DNA of 64,000 nucleotides from Sternotherus odoratus (GCA_032164245.1 JAVMKO010000001.1:248567644-248631643), one strand, 5' to 3'. Positions 1 to 11,060 are shown, counted from the first letter of the stretch. Translations and numbers: made by a program. Notes: generated by a model not told the origin, from the sequence alone.

Positions 1-1190
1 CCATATTCACCACTGTGAGTATTGATTTTTGGGGGTACAAAGTAGGCCTTGTAAGGTGTCATTTTGTACATCTTGATCTGTTGAACAACAATAACCAGTT
101 GGATTGTATGTACTATCATTTTATGTGAAGTTATGAAGTGTTACCATATGTGTTACTGAAATATGTTGTGAGGTTGGGAACACCCACAACCAGTCTTTCA
201 GTTACAACAAAGGAGTAGCCAGATGTTCATTAATGGCTCAACAACACACAATTCACTAACCCAGAGGCTTCTTGGAGAATACTCATACACAATGGAAACT
301 GCTTAACTAAGAGGACTCCCTGACCTCCATGTCACAGCAAGGATCTTTTTAGCAGCTGGAAGAAGGTATAAGAGAAGAAATGACATCAACATTTGGCCTC
401 TTCCACCGCCCCTTCCCCATCTCAATACCTGGAGGAACGGCTGGAGGAGAAAGACTTTGAACTGGGGAAGAGTGATCCCAGACTGGAAAAGTAGTCCAGT
501 CAGTATATGCAGGAACTGTAACCTGCTCATACCATCTCTCAGGTGAGAAAAGCTATCTGATTCAAGTCATGCTTAGACTAAACGTTTAAGAGTTAGAAAG
601 TGTGTTTACTTTTTATTTTCTGAAGGTAACTCTCTGACCTTTATACCTACCACTGATAATCACTTCAAATCTATCTTTCTGTAGTTAATAAACTTATTTT
701 ATTATTTTATTCTTACCAGTGAATTTGTCTAAAGTGGTTGGGAAATCTGCGCAGGTTACAAAGGTCTTTCATGTCCACTTTCCTATGAAGAAGTGGCAAA
801 CTAACATTTACATTGGTCATCCTTCTGACCAGTGCAAGACAGTACCATTCCTGGGTGAAAGACTGGAGAACTGGGGGAATTGGATGGAGTCTCTTATGTT
901 TGTTCATGAGTGTTTGACAGACTATTCATGTAACTCAGTTGGGTGTGTCCCTGCCTGTGGAGATCTGTGTAAATGAAGTACCTGTCAGAGGCCTGTAGCT
1001 TGATATTAGCATAACAGCGTGAGGGATATGCCAGGCTGATGGGTTTTGGAGGGCGCTGTGGTCCCATAGTCCAGGTTGTACCCCAAGGACCCCCTCACAC
1101 ATGCCCCTCAAGATACTCCTGTTCCAAGGCAGTGGGGAGATGTACAGGAAACAACTGTGGATGAGAACTTTGCCCAGCATGTGTAGGAAA
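1..1190 (+). repeat. LTR-like remnant of an endogenous retroelement
   Basis: No open coding frame of note. The stretch looks like an old LTR/leader: a moderately A/T-rich block ends with an AATAAA at about 689-694 followed by a T-rich tract, as in the polyadenylation part of an LTR. I recognise the general style as a dispersed reptile repeat but cannot name the family, and I see no matching second LTR in the window. It could equally be a different non-coding repeat. Confidence 0.35.
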
Positions 1191-1870
1191 ACCTGATTTT
1201 CTTAAAGTTTTCCAGCCATCCAAGGAAGACAGATGATCCTCATGGGGGATTAAATACTCAGAAGCATCAAAAGAACATTCTGCAAGGGCCAGACAAACAG
1301 GACAGTACGCTGCCTTCTTGGAGCCAAGATGTCATTAAGATTAGAGAGGCTTTTGGAGACAATGGGAAAGGATTCATTGGTGATGGTTCATATCAACACG
1401 AATTACACTGCACTGTGGAATATTTTACAGATAGTATATGCCTTCAGGGGACCCAGAAGGGTGCTGAAGAACAATCATCTCTGAAATCCCTCCCCAGACC
1501 CACGAGCAGGACAGAAGATTTTGAAAGTGAACCACTGGTTAGGTACGTGGTATAATGTCAGTGGTTTTGTGGGACATTGATCCATCTTCTATGAGGAGAG
1601 CAAGCTGTATAGTTTAGATGGCCTCCACCTCAGTAGAAGGGGGCTAATGTTCTCAGGAACAGACTGATTAGAGTGGTCAGGAGGGTGTTAAGCTAATAAG
1701 AAAAGGGAAGTTTCAAAAGAGGGAAGATATGAACAGTCAGCACATGAATCCAGGAACCAAAGGACATGACGAGACCAATGCTAGGAAATTGCTCATTGAT
1801 GAGAATAAATTTGATTTAGTTAGTATTACTGAATCCTGGTGGGATGATTCCCGTGACTGGAATGTTAAAA
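1190..1870 (+). mobile_element. CR1/L3-type LINE fragment (ORF1 esterase end and endonuclease start)
   Basis: Broken frames carry pieces typical of CR1-clade LINEs. Around 1617-1645 the translation reads DGLHLSRRG, like the C-terminal motif of the SGNH esterase domain in CR1 ORF1. Around 1806-1865 it reads DLVSITESWWDDSRDWNV, the N-terminal strand of the APE-type endonuclease of ORF2. Stops and frameshifts make it non-functional. The same element appears to continue at 2660-3124 and 8457-9180, split by two later insertions. Confidence 0.7.
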
Positions 1871-2119
1871 TCCATGTTCCTTGTGGTAGCATTTACTGGA
1901 ACATTCTACCTCCTACCATCGAGCAAGTTCTCCTTAGTTCCCAAAATCTAAAGGTAACCGTTAATTTATGCAAAGGTTATGCCCTGTTTAACCATCCTTA
2001 TGCTAATTTATGCTTCAGCTAATATCTGACAGGATACAGGCCTGTAGGTTTCTTGCGTTCTGGCTGAATACAATGAAAGCAGCTAACCATAATGAAGGCA
2101 GGGCAAGGTAGCCCTATAG

Positions 2120-2654
2120 CAGGGGTGGGCAAACTACGGCCCGCAGGCCGGACCATCCGGCGTAGCGCTGTGGGCCGGGGCTGCGTGCTGCCCCCTCCCC
2201 TGGAGCCGCACCATGGGGGCAGCACTCCGGGAGGCCAAGGCTGCATGGTTCCACACACACACACACACACCCTGGAGCCGCGCCGAGCAGCCATGGTAAG
2301 GGGTTTTGGGGGGGGGGGTCTCTGGAGGGGGCAGTGAGGGAGCAGGGTGGGTTGGATGGGGGGAGGTTCTGGGGTGGTGGTTAGGGGGTGGGAGGGTAGA
2401 TAGGGGTTGAGGCAGTCAGGGAGCAGGGGAATTGGGTAGGGGGGTGGAGTCCTGGGGGGTGGTTAGGGATGAAGGGTCTCAGGAAGGGGTAGTCAGGGGA
2501 CAAGGTCGGGGGAGGGGTTTGGATGGGTCGGGGATTCTGAGGGGGCAGGAAGTGGGAGGGGGCCGGATTGGGGGCGGGGACTTCCCTATCCGGTCCTCCA
2601 TATAATTTTGCACACCCAATGTGGCCCTCAGGCCAAAACGTTTGCCCACCCCTG
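2120..2654. mobile_element. hAT-type MITE (CAGGGGTGGGCAAAC ends)
   Basis: Terminal inverted repeats are CAGGGGTGGGCAAAC at 2120-2134 and GTTTGCCCACCCCTG at 2640-2654. The flanking 8-mers CCCTATAG and CCCTATGC match at 6 of 8 positions, as expected for an aged hAT target duplication. The ends are followed by GGCCC-rich subterminal sequence. The middle (about 2295-2580) is a G-rich degenerate minisatellite. No transposase is encoded. It interrupts the LINE copy. Related ends occur near 28970 and 37811-38499. Confidence 0.8.
2252..2271. repeat. (CA)n microsatellite
   Basis: A short uninterrupted CA run lies inside the hAT MITE. Confidence 0.85.
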
Positions 2655-2659
2655 CCCTA

Positions 2660-3124
2660 TGCCTACATTGCAGACCAGGGCTATATATACTTGGTGCTTT
2701 AAAAAGGGCAGTTTCACAAAGATGAAAACGATGATGAGCCAAATCAGCGGGGAGGAAGAATTTAATCAGAGAAATGTGAATGATAATTGGGAATTCTTTA
2801 AGAAAACTTGGTTTAGGGGGCAAGTGAAGGTAGCTCTAAAATAATATTAAAAAAATGGAAGAAAGGGAAAGTTGATAGTAATGAATATAAACAAGAAGCT
2901 AGAAAATTGTAGAATACTGATAAGAAAAGCAAAGGGGCAAATGGAGAAATCTGTGGCCAGGAGAGAGAAAGACAACAAGGAGTTTTTAAAGTATATTAGG
3001 AACAAAAGGAAACCTAGCAATGGTATTGGCCTATTATGAGATGAAATGGTAGAATTATCAATCATAATGGAGAAAAGGACAAGTGTTCAATACATATTTC
3101 TGTTTTGCATTTAGGAATAAACAC
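2660..3124 (+). mobile_element. LINE fragment, linker between endonuclease and reverse transcriptase
   Basis: The decayed frame is rich in Lys, Glu, Arg and Asn (for example NQRNVNDNWEFFKKTW near 2765-2810), as in the linker before the reverse transcriptase of CR1/L3-type elements. It lies between the hAT MITE and the LTR retrotransposon and lines up with the reverse-transcriptase remnant that resumes after 8456. Confidence 0.6.
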
Positions 3125-3522
3125 TGTGGTAAACCCAGGTCTGGAAGGCTGTGGTGAGAGGGGAAACTGCAGGTTAAATTAGGTCCAGCTGAGGAAGGCT
3201 GCTGCAGCCAGAAGCAGGGCCAGCTGGGACCGGTTAAGGAGGCAGCCAGAGTCCTTTAAAGAGACTCCTCCCCAGAGAGGGGTGTGGGAGTGAGGAGTGT
3301 GTTTGGAGGCAGGAGGAGTTGGAAGAGTGAGTTCGTGACAGCAGAAGGAGGTAAAGGCGAGCAAGAGGCAGATACAGAGAGGCTGCCAGCAGGCAGGGAG
3401 GCAGGAAAGAGCCCCTCCCAGGAGGGAGCTAGCCCTCCCTAACCGGTGGGAAGCCAGACCCAACAAGGGGGGACTGCCCAGAGGACTGGAGCCTGGGGTG
3501 CCCGGGGGCCCCCCTTGCCACA
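3125..3522 (+). repeat. 5' LTR of the Gmr1-like element
   Basis: 398 bp, beginning TGTGGTAAACCC and ending TTGCCACA, directly followed by a 2-nt spacer and the primer site. A TTTAAA at about 3256 is the only TATA-like sequence noticed; no clear AATAAA is present. The sequence is purine-rich on the plus strand. Confidence 0.93.
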
Positions 3523-3524
3523 AG

Positions 3525-3542
3525 TGGTGTCAGAGGTGGGAT
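3525..3542 (+). promoter_or_regulatory. Primer-binding site, tRNA-Leu type
   Basis: TGGTGTCAGAGGTGGGAT starts 2 nt after the LTR and is complementary to the CCA end of a leucine tRNA (vertebrate tRNA-Leu(CAA) would give the same sequence with A instead of G at one position). This places minus-strand DNA priming exactly where expected. The isoacceptor is inferred from memory of tRNA-Leu ends. Confidence 0.8.
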
Positions 3543-3637
3543 TGTGAGTAGACTTGGTGGCAAGACCCCTCGACCAGGGCGAAAAGCCCCCCCCTTTATT
3601 CAAAAACAAAAAAAACAAAAAAAAAAAGAGAGAGAAA

Positions 3638-6600
3638 ATGGAGGAGGTGGTGAAAGCACTGGTTCAGGCCACTGCGGCCCAGCAGGAGGCTGTTCGAGTG
3701 CAGCAGGAAACCAACCAATTACTGATGTCTCAGGCAGCCCAGGACCGAGCCACATTGCAGGAGTTAGTGAAGCAGGTGAAAGTCCTGGGCACCCTGGCCC
3801 GTGGGGGTCCTGATGCCCGGCCGCTGCGGGCAAACAACTATTTACAGAAAATGACGGCGGATGACGATACCGAGGCCTACCTTCTTACGTTCGAGAGGAC
3901 AGCCCTGCGAGAAGCCTGGCCCCGGGAGCAGTGGGCAAGTATCCTGGCCCCTTTCCTGTGTGGAGAGGCCCAGAAGGCCTACTTTGATCTGGCAACCGAG
4001 GCTGCTACAGATTATCCCCAGCTCAAGGCTGAAATCCTGGCAAGGGCGGGAATGACGCCAGCCCTGAGAGCCCAGCAGTTCCACGACTGGAGGTACAAGT
4101 CTGACAAGCCGCCAAGGACCCAGTTGTTTGACTTGATCCACCTCGCCCGGAAGTGGCTGCAGCCTGAGACCCACAGACCAGAGAAAGTGGTGGAAATCCT
4201 AGTCCGGGACAGGTATATGCGGGGGTTGCCGCCTGACATAAGGGGGTGGGTCCGTAAGAATGATCCCTCCTCCTATGACGAACTAGTAGCCCTCGTGGAG
4301 AGACACCTAGCCTCCCAGGAGCTGCCTTGGACTACCAAGGAGGGAGTACGCCTGAGTAGGAGACTGGGCACAGGGCCAAAACCCCGGAGTACCATGACCC
4401 CAAGCCGATACATGGAGGGAGGAAAAGAGGCTGGGGATCAGCCTGAAACCGTGGAGAAGCTTGGGGACTGGGGGAATGAGACTCGGGGGGTGAGGCCTAA
4501 CAGCCCGAGAACCAGGGTGCTAGCCCGAGCGGGTATACGCTGCTATGCATGTGGGGAAGTAGGGCATATAGCGGCCCAGTGCCCAAATCAGGCAGAGCCC
4601 ATGCAGTGCGACCTGGGGGGAATAGAAGGTCCATGTGACCTAATAAGTCAGGTGGGGGTCGCGGTGGCCCCCCATAGATACACCCGGCCCGTTAAGATGA
4701 ACGGCATTAGCACCACCGCATTAGTAGACTCCGGAAGTGCGGTCACGCTGATCTCGGGGAAGCTGGTCGGGCGGGACCAACTCGCCCGGGCCAAGCGCTC
4801 AGGAGTATCCTGCGTGCATGGGGATGTTAACTATTACCCCACCATCCCTGTAAGCATAGACCTCCGGGGAAACCCCACGAAGGTAATGGTGGGGGTAGTC
4901 CCGAAGCTCCCCTACCCAGTCCTTATTGGGCGAGACTTCCCGGGGTTCGATAGCCTGCTCCCCGGAGGGGAGGCAGAAGGGGCTAGCGCCAAGAGCCAGG
5001 AGACGGCACCGAGGGTGCGCGGACCCCCGGCCTTCCGGGAATTTGACCAAGAGCTATTTTCCAAGCCGGGGGGACCCAAGAAGTCTCGGAGGGAGAGAAG
5101 GGCAGCGAAGGAGTTGGGGACAAAGATTCTGACCCAGTACCGGAGGGTTGCGCTGGTGGGAGAGCAAGTAAGCCCCAGGGAGGAGAGGGCTCAGCGAGCT
5201 GTGGGGGAGCCCGACGTCGGACCTAGTGCCCCTCAGGCTGACACAGAGAGAGAGTCGGGGGAAGATCCCCCAGAGTTGGGGCCCCCTGGCCCGTCAATGG
5301 AAAATTTTGGGCAGGATCAAGCCAATGATCCAGCCTACCACAATATCCAGAGGGAGGTAGTTGAGGTGAATGGAGTCCCGGTAGAAGGAAAGGTCAAGGG
5401 CCGAGAGCCGTACTATATAATAAAAGGGGACCTGTTGTACAGAGTAGCCCGGGTAGCGGACCAGACCGTAGAGCAACTCTTGGTACCACAAAAGCACCAG
5501 AGAGGCGTGATGGACCTAGCCCATAGCCACCTCTTCGGGGGCCACCTGGGGGTAGATAAAACCCTCGATCGGGTCTTGAAAAGATTTTTTTGGCCAGGAG
5601 TCTACGCGGCTGTCCGGCGGTATTGTGCCTCCTGCCCGGACTGCCAATTGCATGCCCCCCGGCCACACTTACGGGCCCCGTTGGTACCTCTACCCATCAT
5701 TGAAGTCCCGTTTGAGAGGATCGCGATGGACCTGGTAGGCCCACTAGAGAAATCTGCTCGGGGCCACCAGCACATACTGGTTGTGCTAGATTACGCCACC
5801 CGATACCCGGAAGCTGTGCCCCTACGGAACACTATGTCTAAGACCATAGCCCGGGAGTTGGTGCAGATTTTTTCCCGAGTGGGGATTCCCAAGGAGATCC
5901 TAACCGATCAAGGGACCCCCTTTGTGTCTAAGCTAATGAAGGACTTGTGCAGCATGCTCCAAGTGAAGGCCCTAAGGACGTCGGTTTATCATCCTCAGAC
6001 TGACGGTCTGGTCGAGCGCTTCAATAGGACGTTGAAGAGCATGATACGGAAGGTAGTGAGCCGGGACGGGAAGGATTGGGACACCCTGCTCCCCTACCTA
6101 CTGTTTGCCGTGAGGGAGGTACCGCAGGCCTCAACAGGATTCTCCCCATTCGAGTTGTTATATGGGCGCCACCCTCGGGGCATCCTCGACATAGCCAAAG
6201 AGGGTTGGGAAGAACAGCCGAATCCGGGGAGAAATGTCATTGAACATGTGTTACGGATGAGAGAGAGGATAGCTCAGGTCACCCCCATTGTGCGGGAGCA
6301 CATGAAGAAGGCCCAAGAAGCCCAGCGGACGTACTACGATCGCCGGGCGTTGAGCCGGAAGTTCCAGGTGGGGGACCGGGTAATGGTGCTGGTACCTACG
6401 GCGGAAAGTAAACTGTTGGCCCAATGGCAAGGGCCTTACGAGGTGATCGAAGCTGTGGGGAGCGTAGATTATAAGGTCAGACAGCCTGGGCGCCGGAAGC
6501 CGGAGCAGATCTACCACGTGAACCTACTGAAGCCTTGGCAGGATAGAGAGGCTCAAGTAGTCGCGCTCGGCACAACCCCCCGGGAAGGGAACCCGCCTAG

Positions 6601-8116
6601 CCAGGTACGGATATCCCCCGAGCTGACCCCAAACCAGAGGGAAGAAGTGATCAGCATGATCGAACGCCACCCTGACGTGTTCTCAGAGACACCAGGCCGG
6701 ACCAGAGAAGTATGCCACCACATCCACACAGAGCCTGGGGTAAAGGTATATGTCAAGCCATACCGGATCCCTGAGGCCAAGAGGGAAGTGATTGGGGCAG
6801 AAGTCCGGAAAATGTTAAGATTAGGGGTCATAGAGGAGTCCCATAGCCAGTGGTCCAGCCCCGTGGTCTTGGTACCCAAGCCAGATGGCAGTGTGCGGTT
6901 CTGCAATGACTTCCGGCGGCTAAACGATGTCTCCCAGTTCGATGCATATCCGTTACCCCGAGTAGACGAGTTGATTGACAGACTAGGAACAGCGCGGTTC
7001 CTTTCCACCCTGGACCTGACCAAAGGCTACTGGCAGATCCCCCTGACCCCGGCGGATAAGGAGAAGACGGCCTTTGCCACTCCAGAGGGTTTGTTCCAAT
7101 ACACGGTCCTCCCCTTTGGGTTACACGGGGCCCCCGCCACCTTCCAGAGGCTTATGGACAAACTGCTGCGGCCGCATCGCAAGTATGCAGCCGCTTACTT
7201 AGATGATGTGATTATCCATAGCCCCGACTGGGAGACACACTTAAGGAAGGTGGAGGCAGTGCTAGACACCCTGAGGAAGGCCGGTTTGACTGCGAATCCC
7301 GCCAAATGCGCAATTGGACTAGCAGAAGCCAAATACCTCGGGTATGTAGTGGGGAGAGGTCTGGTAAGGCCCCAGCTCAACAAGCTAGAGGCGATCCAGA
7401 AGTGGCCACGACCAGTCCGGAAGAAGCAGGTCAGGGCATTCCTGGGGTTGGTCGGGTATTATCGACGGTTTATTCCCCATTTCGCCGCCCGGGCATGCCC
7501 ACTAACTGACCTGATGAGAGCCCGTGGCCCGGACATCGTGAAATGGTCAAATGCAGCCGAAGAGGCGTTTAGGGATCTGCGGACGGCCCTCTGCACTGAC
7601 CCCGTACTAATAGCCCCGAATTGGGAGAAAGAGTTTGTATTACAGACGGATGCCTCTGAAGTAGGACTAGGAGCGGTGCTGTCCCAGATGATAGATGGAG
7701 AAGACCACCCGATCCTATACCTCAGTCGGAAGCTCCTGCCCAGGGAACAGAAATACGCTGTGGTAGAGAAGGAGTGCCTGGCGGTGAAGTGGGCCATAGA
7801 GAGCCTCCGCTACTACCTGCTTGGAAGACGGTTTTCCCTGGTCACGGACCATGCCCCGCTGAGATGGATGCACCAAAATAAGGACAAAAATGCAAGGGTC
7901 ACCAGATGGTTTCTCTCACTACAACCCTTCCACTTCCGCGTGCAACATAGATCCGGCCTCCTGCACGGGAATGCGGACGGCCTGTCAAGGGTACACTGTG
8001 CAGCGACCCAAGTAGCCCAACCCCATGGTGTTGAGCGGGGGGGGGGGGGAGGGGGATGTGTGGTAAACCCAGGTCTGGAAGGCTGTGGTGAGAGGGGAAA
8101 CTGCAGGTTAAATTAG
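3638..8116 (+). CDS. gag-pol: Gag-Pol polyprotein, integrase before reverse transcriptase
   Basis: A single frame of 1492 codons. I start it at the ATG 3638, the first in-frame ATG; the frame is open further upstream but without ATG. In order: coiled N-terminal region; capsid with a SCAN-like segment (about residues 150-227); CCHC zinc knuckle [14 protein letters not shown] (302-315); aspartic protease with DSG at 364-366; integrase HHCC finger (about 629-670) and D698, D757, E793 core with D35E spacing; a GPY motif at 932-934; reverse transcriptase from about 1060 with YLDD at 1187-1190; RNase H with catalytic-type Asp at 1338. No envelope gene is seen. There is no frameshift between gag and pol. 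The last 19 codons or so are encoded by the polypurine tract boundary and the 3' LTR, the stop being TAG at 8114. All catalytic motifs are present, so the protein looks functional. Confidence 0.95.
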   Translation: MEEVVKALVQATAAQQEAVRVQQETNQLLMSQAAQDRATLQELVKQVKVLGTLARGGPDARPLRANNYLQKMTADDDTEAYLLTFERTALREAWPREQWASILAPFLCGEAQKAYFDLATEAATDYPQLKAEILARAGMTPALRAQQFHDWRYKSDKPPRTQLFDLIHLARKWLQPETHRPEKVVEILVRDRYMRGLPPDIRGWVRKNDPSSYDELVALVERHLASQELPWTTKEGVRLSRRLGTGPKPRSTMTPSRYMEGGKEAGDQPETVEKLGDWGNETRGVRPNSPRTRVLARAGIRCYACGEVGHIAAQCPNQAEPMQCDLGGIEGPCDLISQVGVAVAPHRYTRPVKMNGISTTALVDSGSAVTLISGKLVGRDQLARAKRSGVSCVHGDVNYYPTIPVSIDLRGNPTKVMVGVVPKLPYPVLIGRDFPGFDSLLPGGEAEGASAKSQETAPRVRGPPAFREFDQELFSKPGGPKKSRRERRAAKELGTKILTQYRRVALVGEQVSPREERAQRAVGEPDVGPSAPQADTERESGEDPPELGPPGPSMENFGQDQANDPAYHNIQREVVEVNGVPVEGKVKGREPYYIIKGDLLYRVARVADQTVEQLLVPQKHQRGVMDLAHSHLFGGHLGVDKTLDRVLKRFFWPGVYAAVRRYCASCPDCQLHAPRPHLRAPLVPLPIIEVPFERIAMDLVGPLEKSARGHQHILVVLDYATRYPEAVPLRNTMSKTIARELVQIFSRVGIPKEILTDQGTPFVSKLMKDLCSMLQVKALRTSVYHPQTDGLVERFNRTLKSMIRKVVSRDGKDWDTLLPYLLFAVREVPQASTGFSPFELLYGRHPRGILDIAKEGWEEQPNPGRNVIEHVLRMRERIAQVTPIVREHMKKAQEAQRTYYDRRALSRKFQVGDRVMVLVPTAESKLLAQWQGPYEVIEAVGSVDYKVRQPGRRKPEQIYHVNLLKPWQDREAQVVALGTTPREGNPPSQVRISPELTPNQREEVISMIERHPDVFSETPGRTREVCHHIHTEPGVKVYVKPYRIPEAKREVIGAEVRKMLRLGVIEESHSQWSSPVVLVPKPDGSVRFCNDFRRLNDVSQFDAYPLPRVDELIDRLGTARFLSTLDLTKGYWQIPLTPADKEKTAFATPEGLFQYTVLPFGLHGAPATFQRLMDKLLRPHRKYAAAYLDDVIIHSPDWETHLRKVEAVLDTLRKAGLTANPAKCAIGLAEAKYLGYVVGRGLVRPQLNKLEAIQKWPRPVRKKQVRAFLGLVGYYRRFIPHFAARACPLTDLMRARGPDIVKWSNAAEEAFRDLRTALCTDPVLIAPNWEKEFVLQTDASEVGLGAVLSQMIDGEDHPILYLSRKLLPREQKYAVVEKECLAVKWAIESLRYYLLGRRFSLVTDHAPLRWMHQNKDKNARVTRWFLSLQPFHFRVQHRSGLLHGNADGLSRVHCAATQVAQPHGVERGGGGGGCVVNPGLEGCGERGNCRLN
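8037..8058 (+). promoter_or_regulatory. Polypurine tract
   Basis: A run of G interrupted by single A residues ends immediately before the TGTGG of the 3' LTR, the expected plus-strand primer. It is translated as a Gly run within the polyprotein frame. Confidence 0.85.
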
Positions 8117-8456
8117 GTCCAGCTGAGGAAGGCTGCTGCAGCCAGAAGCAGGGCCAGCTGGGACCGGTTAAGGAGGCAGCCAGAGTCCTTTAAAGAGACT
8201 CCTCCCCAGAGAGGGGTGTGGGAGTGAGGAGTGTGTTTGGAGGCAGGAGGAGTTGGAAGAGTGAGTTCGTGACAGCAGAAGGAGGTAAAGGCGAGCAAGA
8301 GGCAGATACAGAGAGGCTGCCAGCAGGCAGGGAGGCAGGAAAGAGCCCCTCCCAGGAGGGAGCTAGCCCTCCCTAACCGGTGGGAAGCCAGACCCAACAA
8401 GGGGGGACTGCCCAGAGGACTGGAGCCTGGGGTGCCCGGGGGCCCCCCTTGCCACA
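8059..8456 (+). repeat. 3' LTR of the Gmr1-like element
   Basis: Same length (398 bp) as the 5' LTR and I find no difference by eye. Followed by the ACAC target duplication at 8457-8460. Confidence 0.93.
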
Positions 8457-9180
8457 ACACACATGATGTAGTCATTTTCTAGGACAGCACTCTCCACTCC
8501 ACTAGAATCTCTGTGGGATATGAAACAGAAGCTACTAAAGTTAAGACTTTTTTAAAATCAGCAGCTCAAATAACTTCCATCCAAGAATTTTAAAACAGTT
8601 GGCTGAGGAGCTCACTGGACTAATGTTCATTTTTAATAAGTCTTAGGACACCAGGGAATTTCTAAAAGTCTGGAAGAAAGCTTAACATTGTGCCAATATT
8701 TTAAAAGGGTGAACAGGATGACCTAGGTAGCTACAGGCTTGTCAATCTGACATCAATCCCAGACAAGATAACGGAATGGCTGACGCAGGACTAAACCAAT
8801 AAAGAATTAAAGGAAGGCAATAAAATCAATGCCAGTCAACATAGCTTTATGGAAAACAATCCTGTCAAAATAACTTGATAAAAAAGATTTCCAGTTTGGT
8901 TGATAAAGATAATAGCGTTGATGTCATATATTTAGACTTCTGTAGGGTATTTGACTTGGTACCACATGACATTTTGATTAACAGACTAGAATATACAAGT
9001 AACATGGCACACATTAAATAGATTAAAAGCTGTTAACTGATGGTCTCAAAATGTAATTGTAAATGGGGAATCGGATGTGCTATTCGTGGGATCCTGGTTC
9101 TTAGCCCTATAATATTTAACATTTTATTAATGACTTGGAAGAAAACCTAAAATCATCACTGATAACATTTGCAGATGCCA
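8457..9180 (+). mobile_element. LINE fragment, reverse transcriptase region
   Basis: Decayed CR1/L3-like reverse transcriptase. Fragments in shifting frames read DLGSYRLVNLTS (about 8722-8756), QHSFMEN (about 8838-8858) and LDFCRVFDLVPHDILINRL (about 8932-8988), the conserved path of non-LTR reverse transcriptases. It continues the LINE copy interrupted by the LTR retrotransposon. Confidence 0.75.
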
Positions 9181-10740
9181 CCAACTGGGAGAGTGAGTGG
9201 CAAATATTGCTGAGGACGGGTCACTGATACCTAGTGATCTGGATCATATGGTACACGGGGCTTCAGAGCCCAAGCTCCAGCCTGATTTGCAACATATACA
9301 CAATTATTTTTAGCGTGCTAGCTCTGCTACCATGAGTTTGTGGACCTGGGCTAGGAGGCTCGCTCCCACATTCAGAGCAGACATACCCTTATACGCTGCT
9401 GCAAAGCTCCTCCCACTGGGGCTACACTACATATAAGGGGCGTGGGGGGGGGGGAGTCTGTTATTCAACTTTTTTGGTGTTGCAACAAAAAAGAGAAACT
9501 GATACAAATTAGAAGGCCAAGCCTGTTGTGAGTACCTACCAGATCTGAGCAGTGGACTTCCTAGTAGGGAGGAAGGCAACTGTCAATTCCTTATGCACAA
9601 ATAAAGGCAAATTCTGGAGAGCTGCTGTCTGGATCTGATACCCTCCTATTGTCTTGCCAATCAAGTAAATGGGGAGGGTGAGGGTGGGGGAATCTATAAT
9701 CCATTTTCTCACTTTACCAAAAAAAAAGGGCCCAAATATCCATTTGTATCTTTCTAAAGACCAGGTGTTATATAGGGCAAAAGTAGCAATCTCTATCCTC
9801 ACGCAACTGGGTTGGTGGTGTTGCCACATTCTTATTGAACAAAACAACCTAAGACCCTTACAGAGAGTTCGTCTGTACTAGGAGCCACACACAGATAAAA
9901 TCTTCAGATTTACAATCCTAGCTCACAGAATTGAGATGGATGGGAGAGCTATAGCTTGATCAGTTATAAGCTTTACCCTGAGGCTACACCATTACAGTTG
10001 CATGACTCAAGGGTGTAAAAGCACCAGTGCATTCCCCCTCCCCCCCCCCCCAACTACGAAAGTGAATTAAATCCCAAAGTGGTGAAATAGTACTTGGCTA
10101 ATGCAGAGAACATCTTAGGGGCTCCTGTCTCTACTTTCATTTAATGAAAGCCTAGAGGGAGGTTTGTATCAGACAGCACCAGAAATGTCTTGAAACTAAG
10201 TACTGGGAAAGGACTTGACAGTAGGAAAAATTCCTAAAAAATACCATTTTTGCCTCCATTTTTAAGAGCTGATATAATTTATTTAGCTTTTTTCTTAACA
10301 GCACATACAAAATTCTCTAAATGCATTTACAAAGGTTATAAACAGTGCATATGTAATACACATTAAGAAGATATTCAAATATAATAAACCTCCTACAAGA
10401 CCTTCCTCCATTGTCCTCCCTAACCAATCTCCCGTCACCAGAGAGATTAGGAGAACAGGTGACCGTTGCAGGGGTTCCTGAAGGTCACCACATCCAGGAT
10501 CTGGGAGATTTAAGTGGAAGAGTGAATTCCAAAGCTAAGGATCCCTCTGAGACCACCCTGCTGCCAAGCCTATTATTATAAGATGGTCAGATCTTTACTT
10601 GATGGCACCATCAAGACGACCTCTCTTACATCTGTAGTAGACATGTACGCCAACTCCAAACAATATTTGCCAAATTCCAAATGAAGTTCTCCCCATAAGT
10701 TTAACAAACGTTACTGTCTCTGTGAACTGCCACTAAGGCC
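9181..10740. other. No gene recognised
   Basis: About 9200-9470 looks like another short interspersed insertion in the LINE tail, with a G-run at 9445. The rest is A/T-rich unassigned DNA with a C-run near 10040. No convincing frame, RNA gene or inverted-repeat ends were found. Confidence 0.4.
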
Positions 10741-10949
10741 AGATCTATGGTAGGAAAACAAACATGTTTTTACAACATATTAGCAAACACTAACAACCTA
10801 GTAAATTGCAAAAACAAAACAAAAAAACAAACCAAAACACAAACCAAAACCCCACACACCTTATTTCCTAGTGTATTCATGGTGGAGAGAATTAAGGTGT
10901 CAATTATCGCTCTCATTAGAGTCAAGAGCTATGTAGATATCAGACTCAT

Positions 10950-11060
10950 GGACATTTTTTTTTTTCATGGACATTTTTTTTTTTTCATGGACATTTTTTT
11001 TTTCATGGACATTTTTTTTTTTTCATGGACATTTTTTTTTTCATGGACATTTTTTTTTTC
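10950..11060 (+). repeat. Tandem repeat of CATGGACA plus T-run
   Basis: Six or so units of CATGGACATT followed by a run of T, each 18-21 bp long and differing mostly in T-run length. The apparent frame over it (His, Gly, Asp and Phe repeats) is a by-product of the repeat. Confidence 0.9.

Larger units (their letters stand above)
3125..8456 (+). mobile_element. Complete Gmr1-like Ty3/Gypsy LTR retrotransposon
   Basis: A 5332-bp element bounded by two 398-bp LTRs in direct orientation (3125-3522 and 8059-8456) that I read as identical, starting TGTGG and ending CCACA. Both sides are flanked by ACAC (3121-3124 and 8457-8460), a 4-bp target duplication. A tRNA-Leu-type primer site follows the 5' LTR and a G-rich polypurine tract precedes the 3' LTR. 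One frame encodes gag, protease, integrase, reverse transcriptase and RNase H in that order. Integrase before reverse transcriptase is the Ty1/copia-like order, known within Ty3/Gypsy from Gmr1-like elements of deuterostomes. It is inserted into a LINE. Identical LTRs and an open frame indicate a very recent insertion, possibly still mobile. Confidence 0.95.

Noticed and set aside
1729..2022. 97-codon frame as a host gene
   Set aside because: Its only conserved part is the LINE endonuclease motif; the rest is not coding-like.
3179..3523. Antisense 114-codon frame in the LTR, repeated near 8113-8475
   Set aside because: It is an open shadow frame of the LTR with no recognisable domain; its exact repetition only reflects LTR identity.
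3554..3637. Upstream extension of the gag-pol frame
   Set aside because: It begins at a TTG with no ATG, encodes a Lys-rich stretch from an A-run in the leader, and overlaps untranslated leader.
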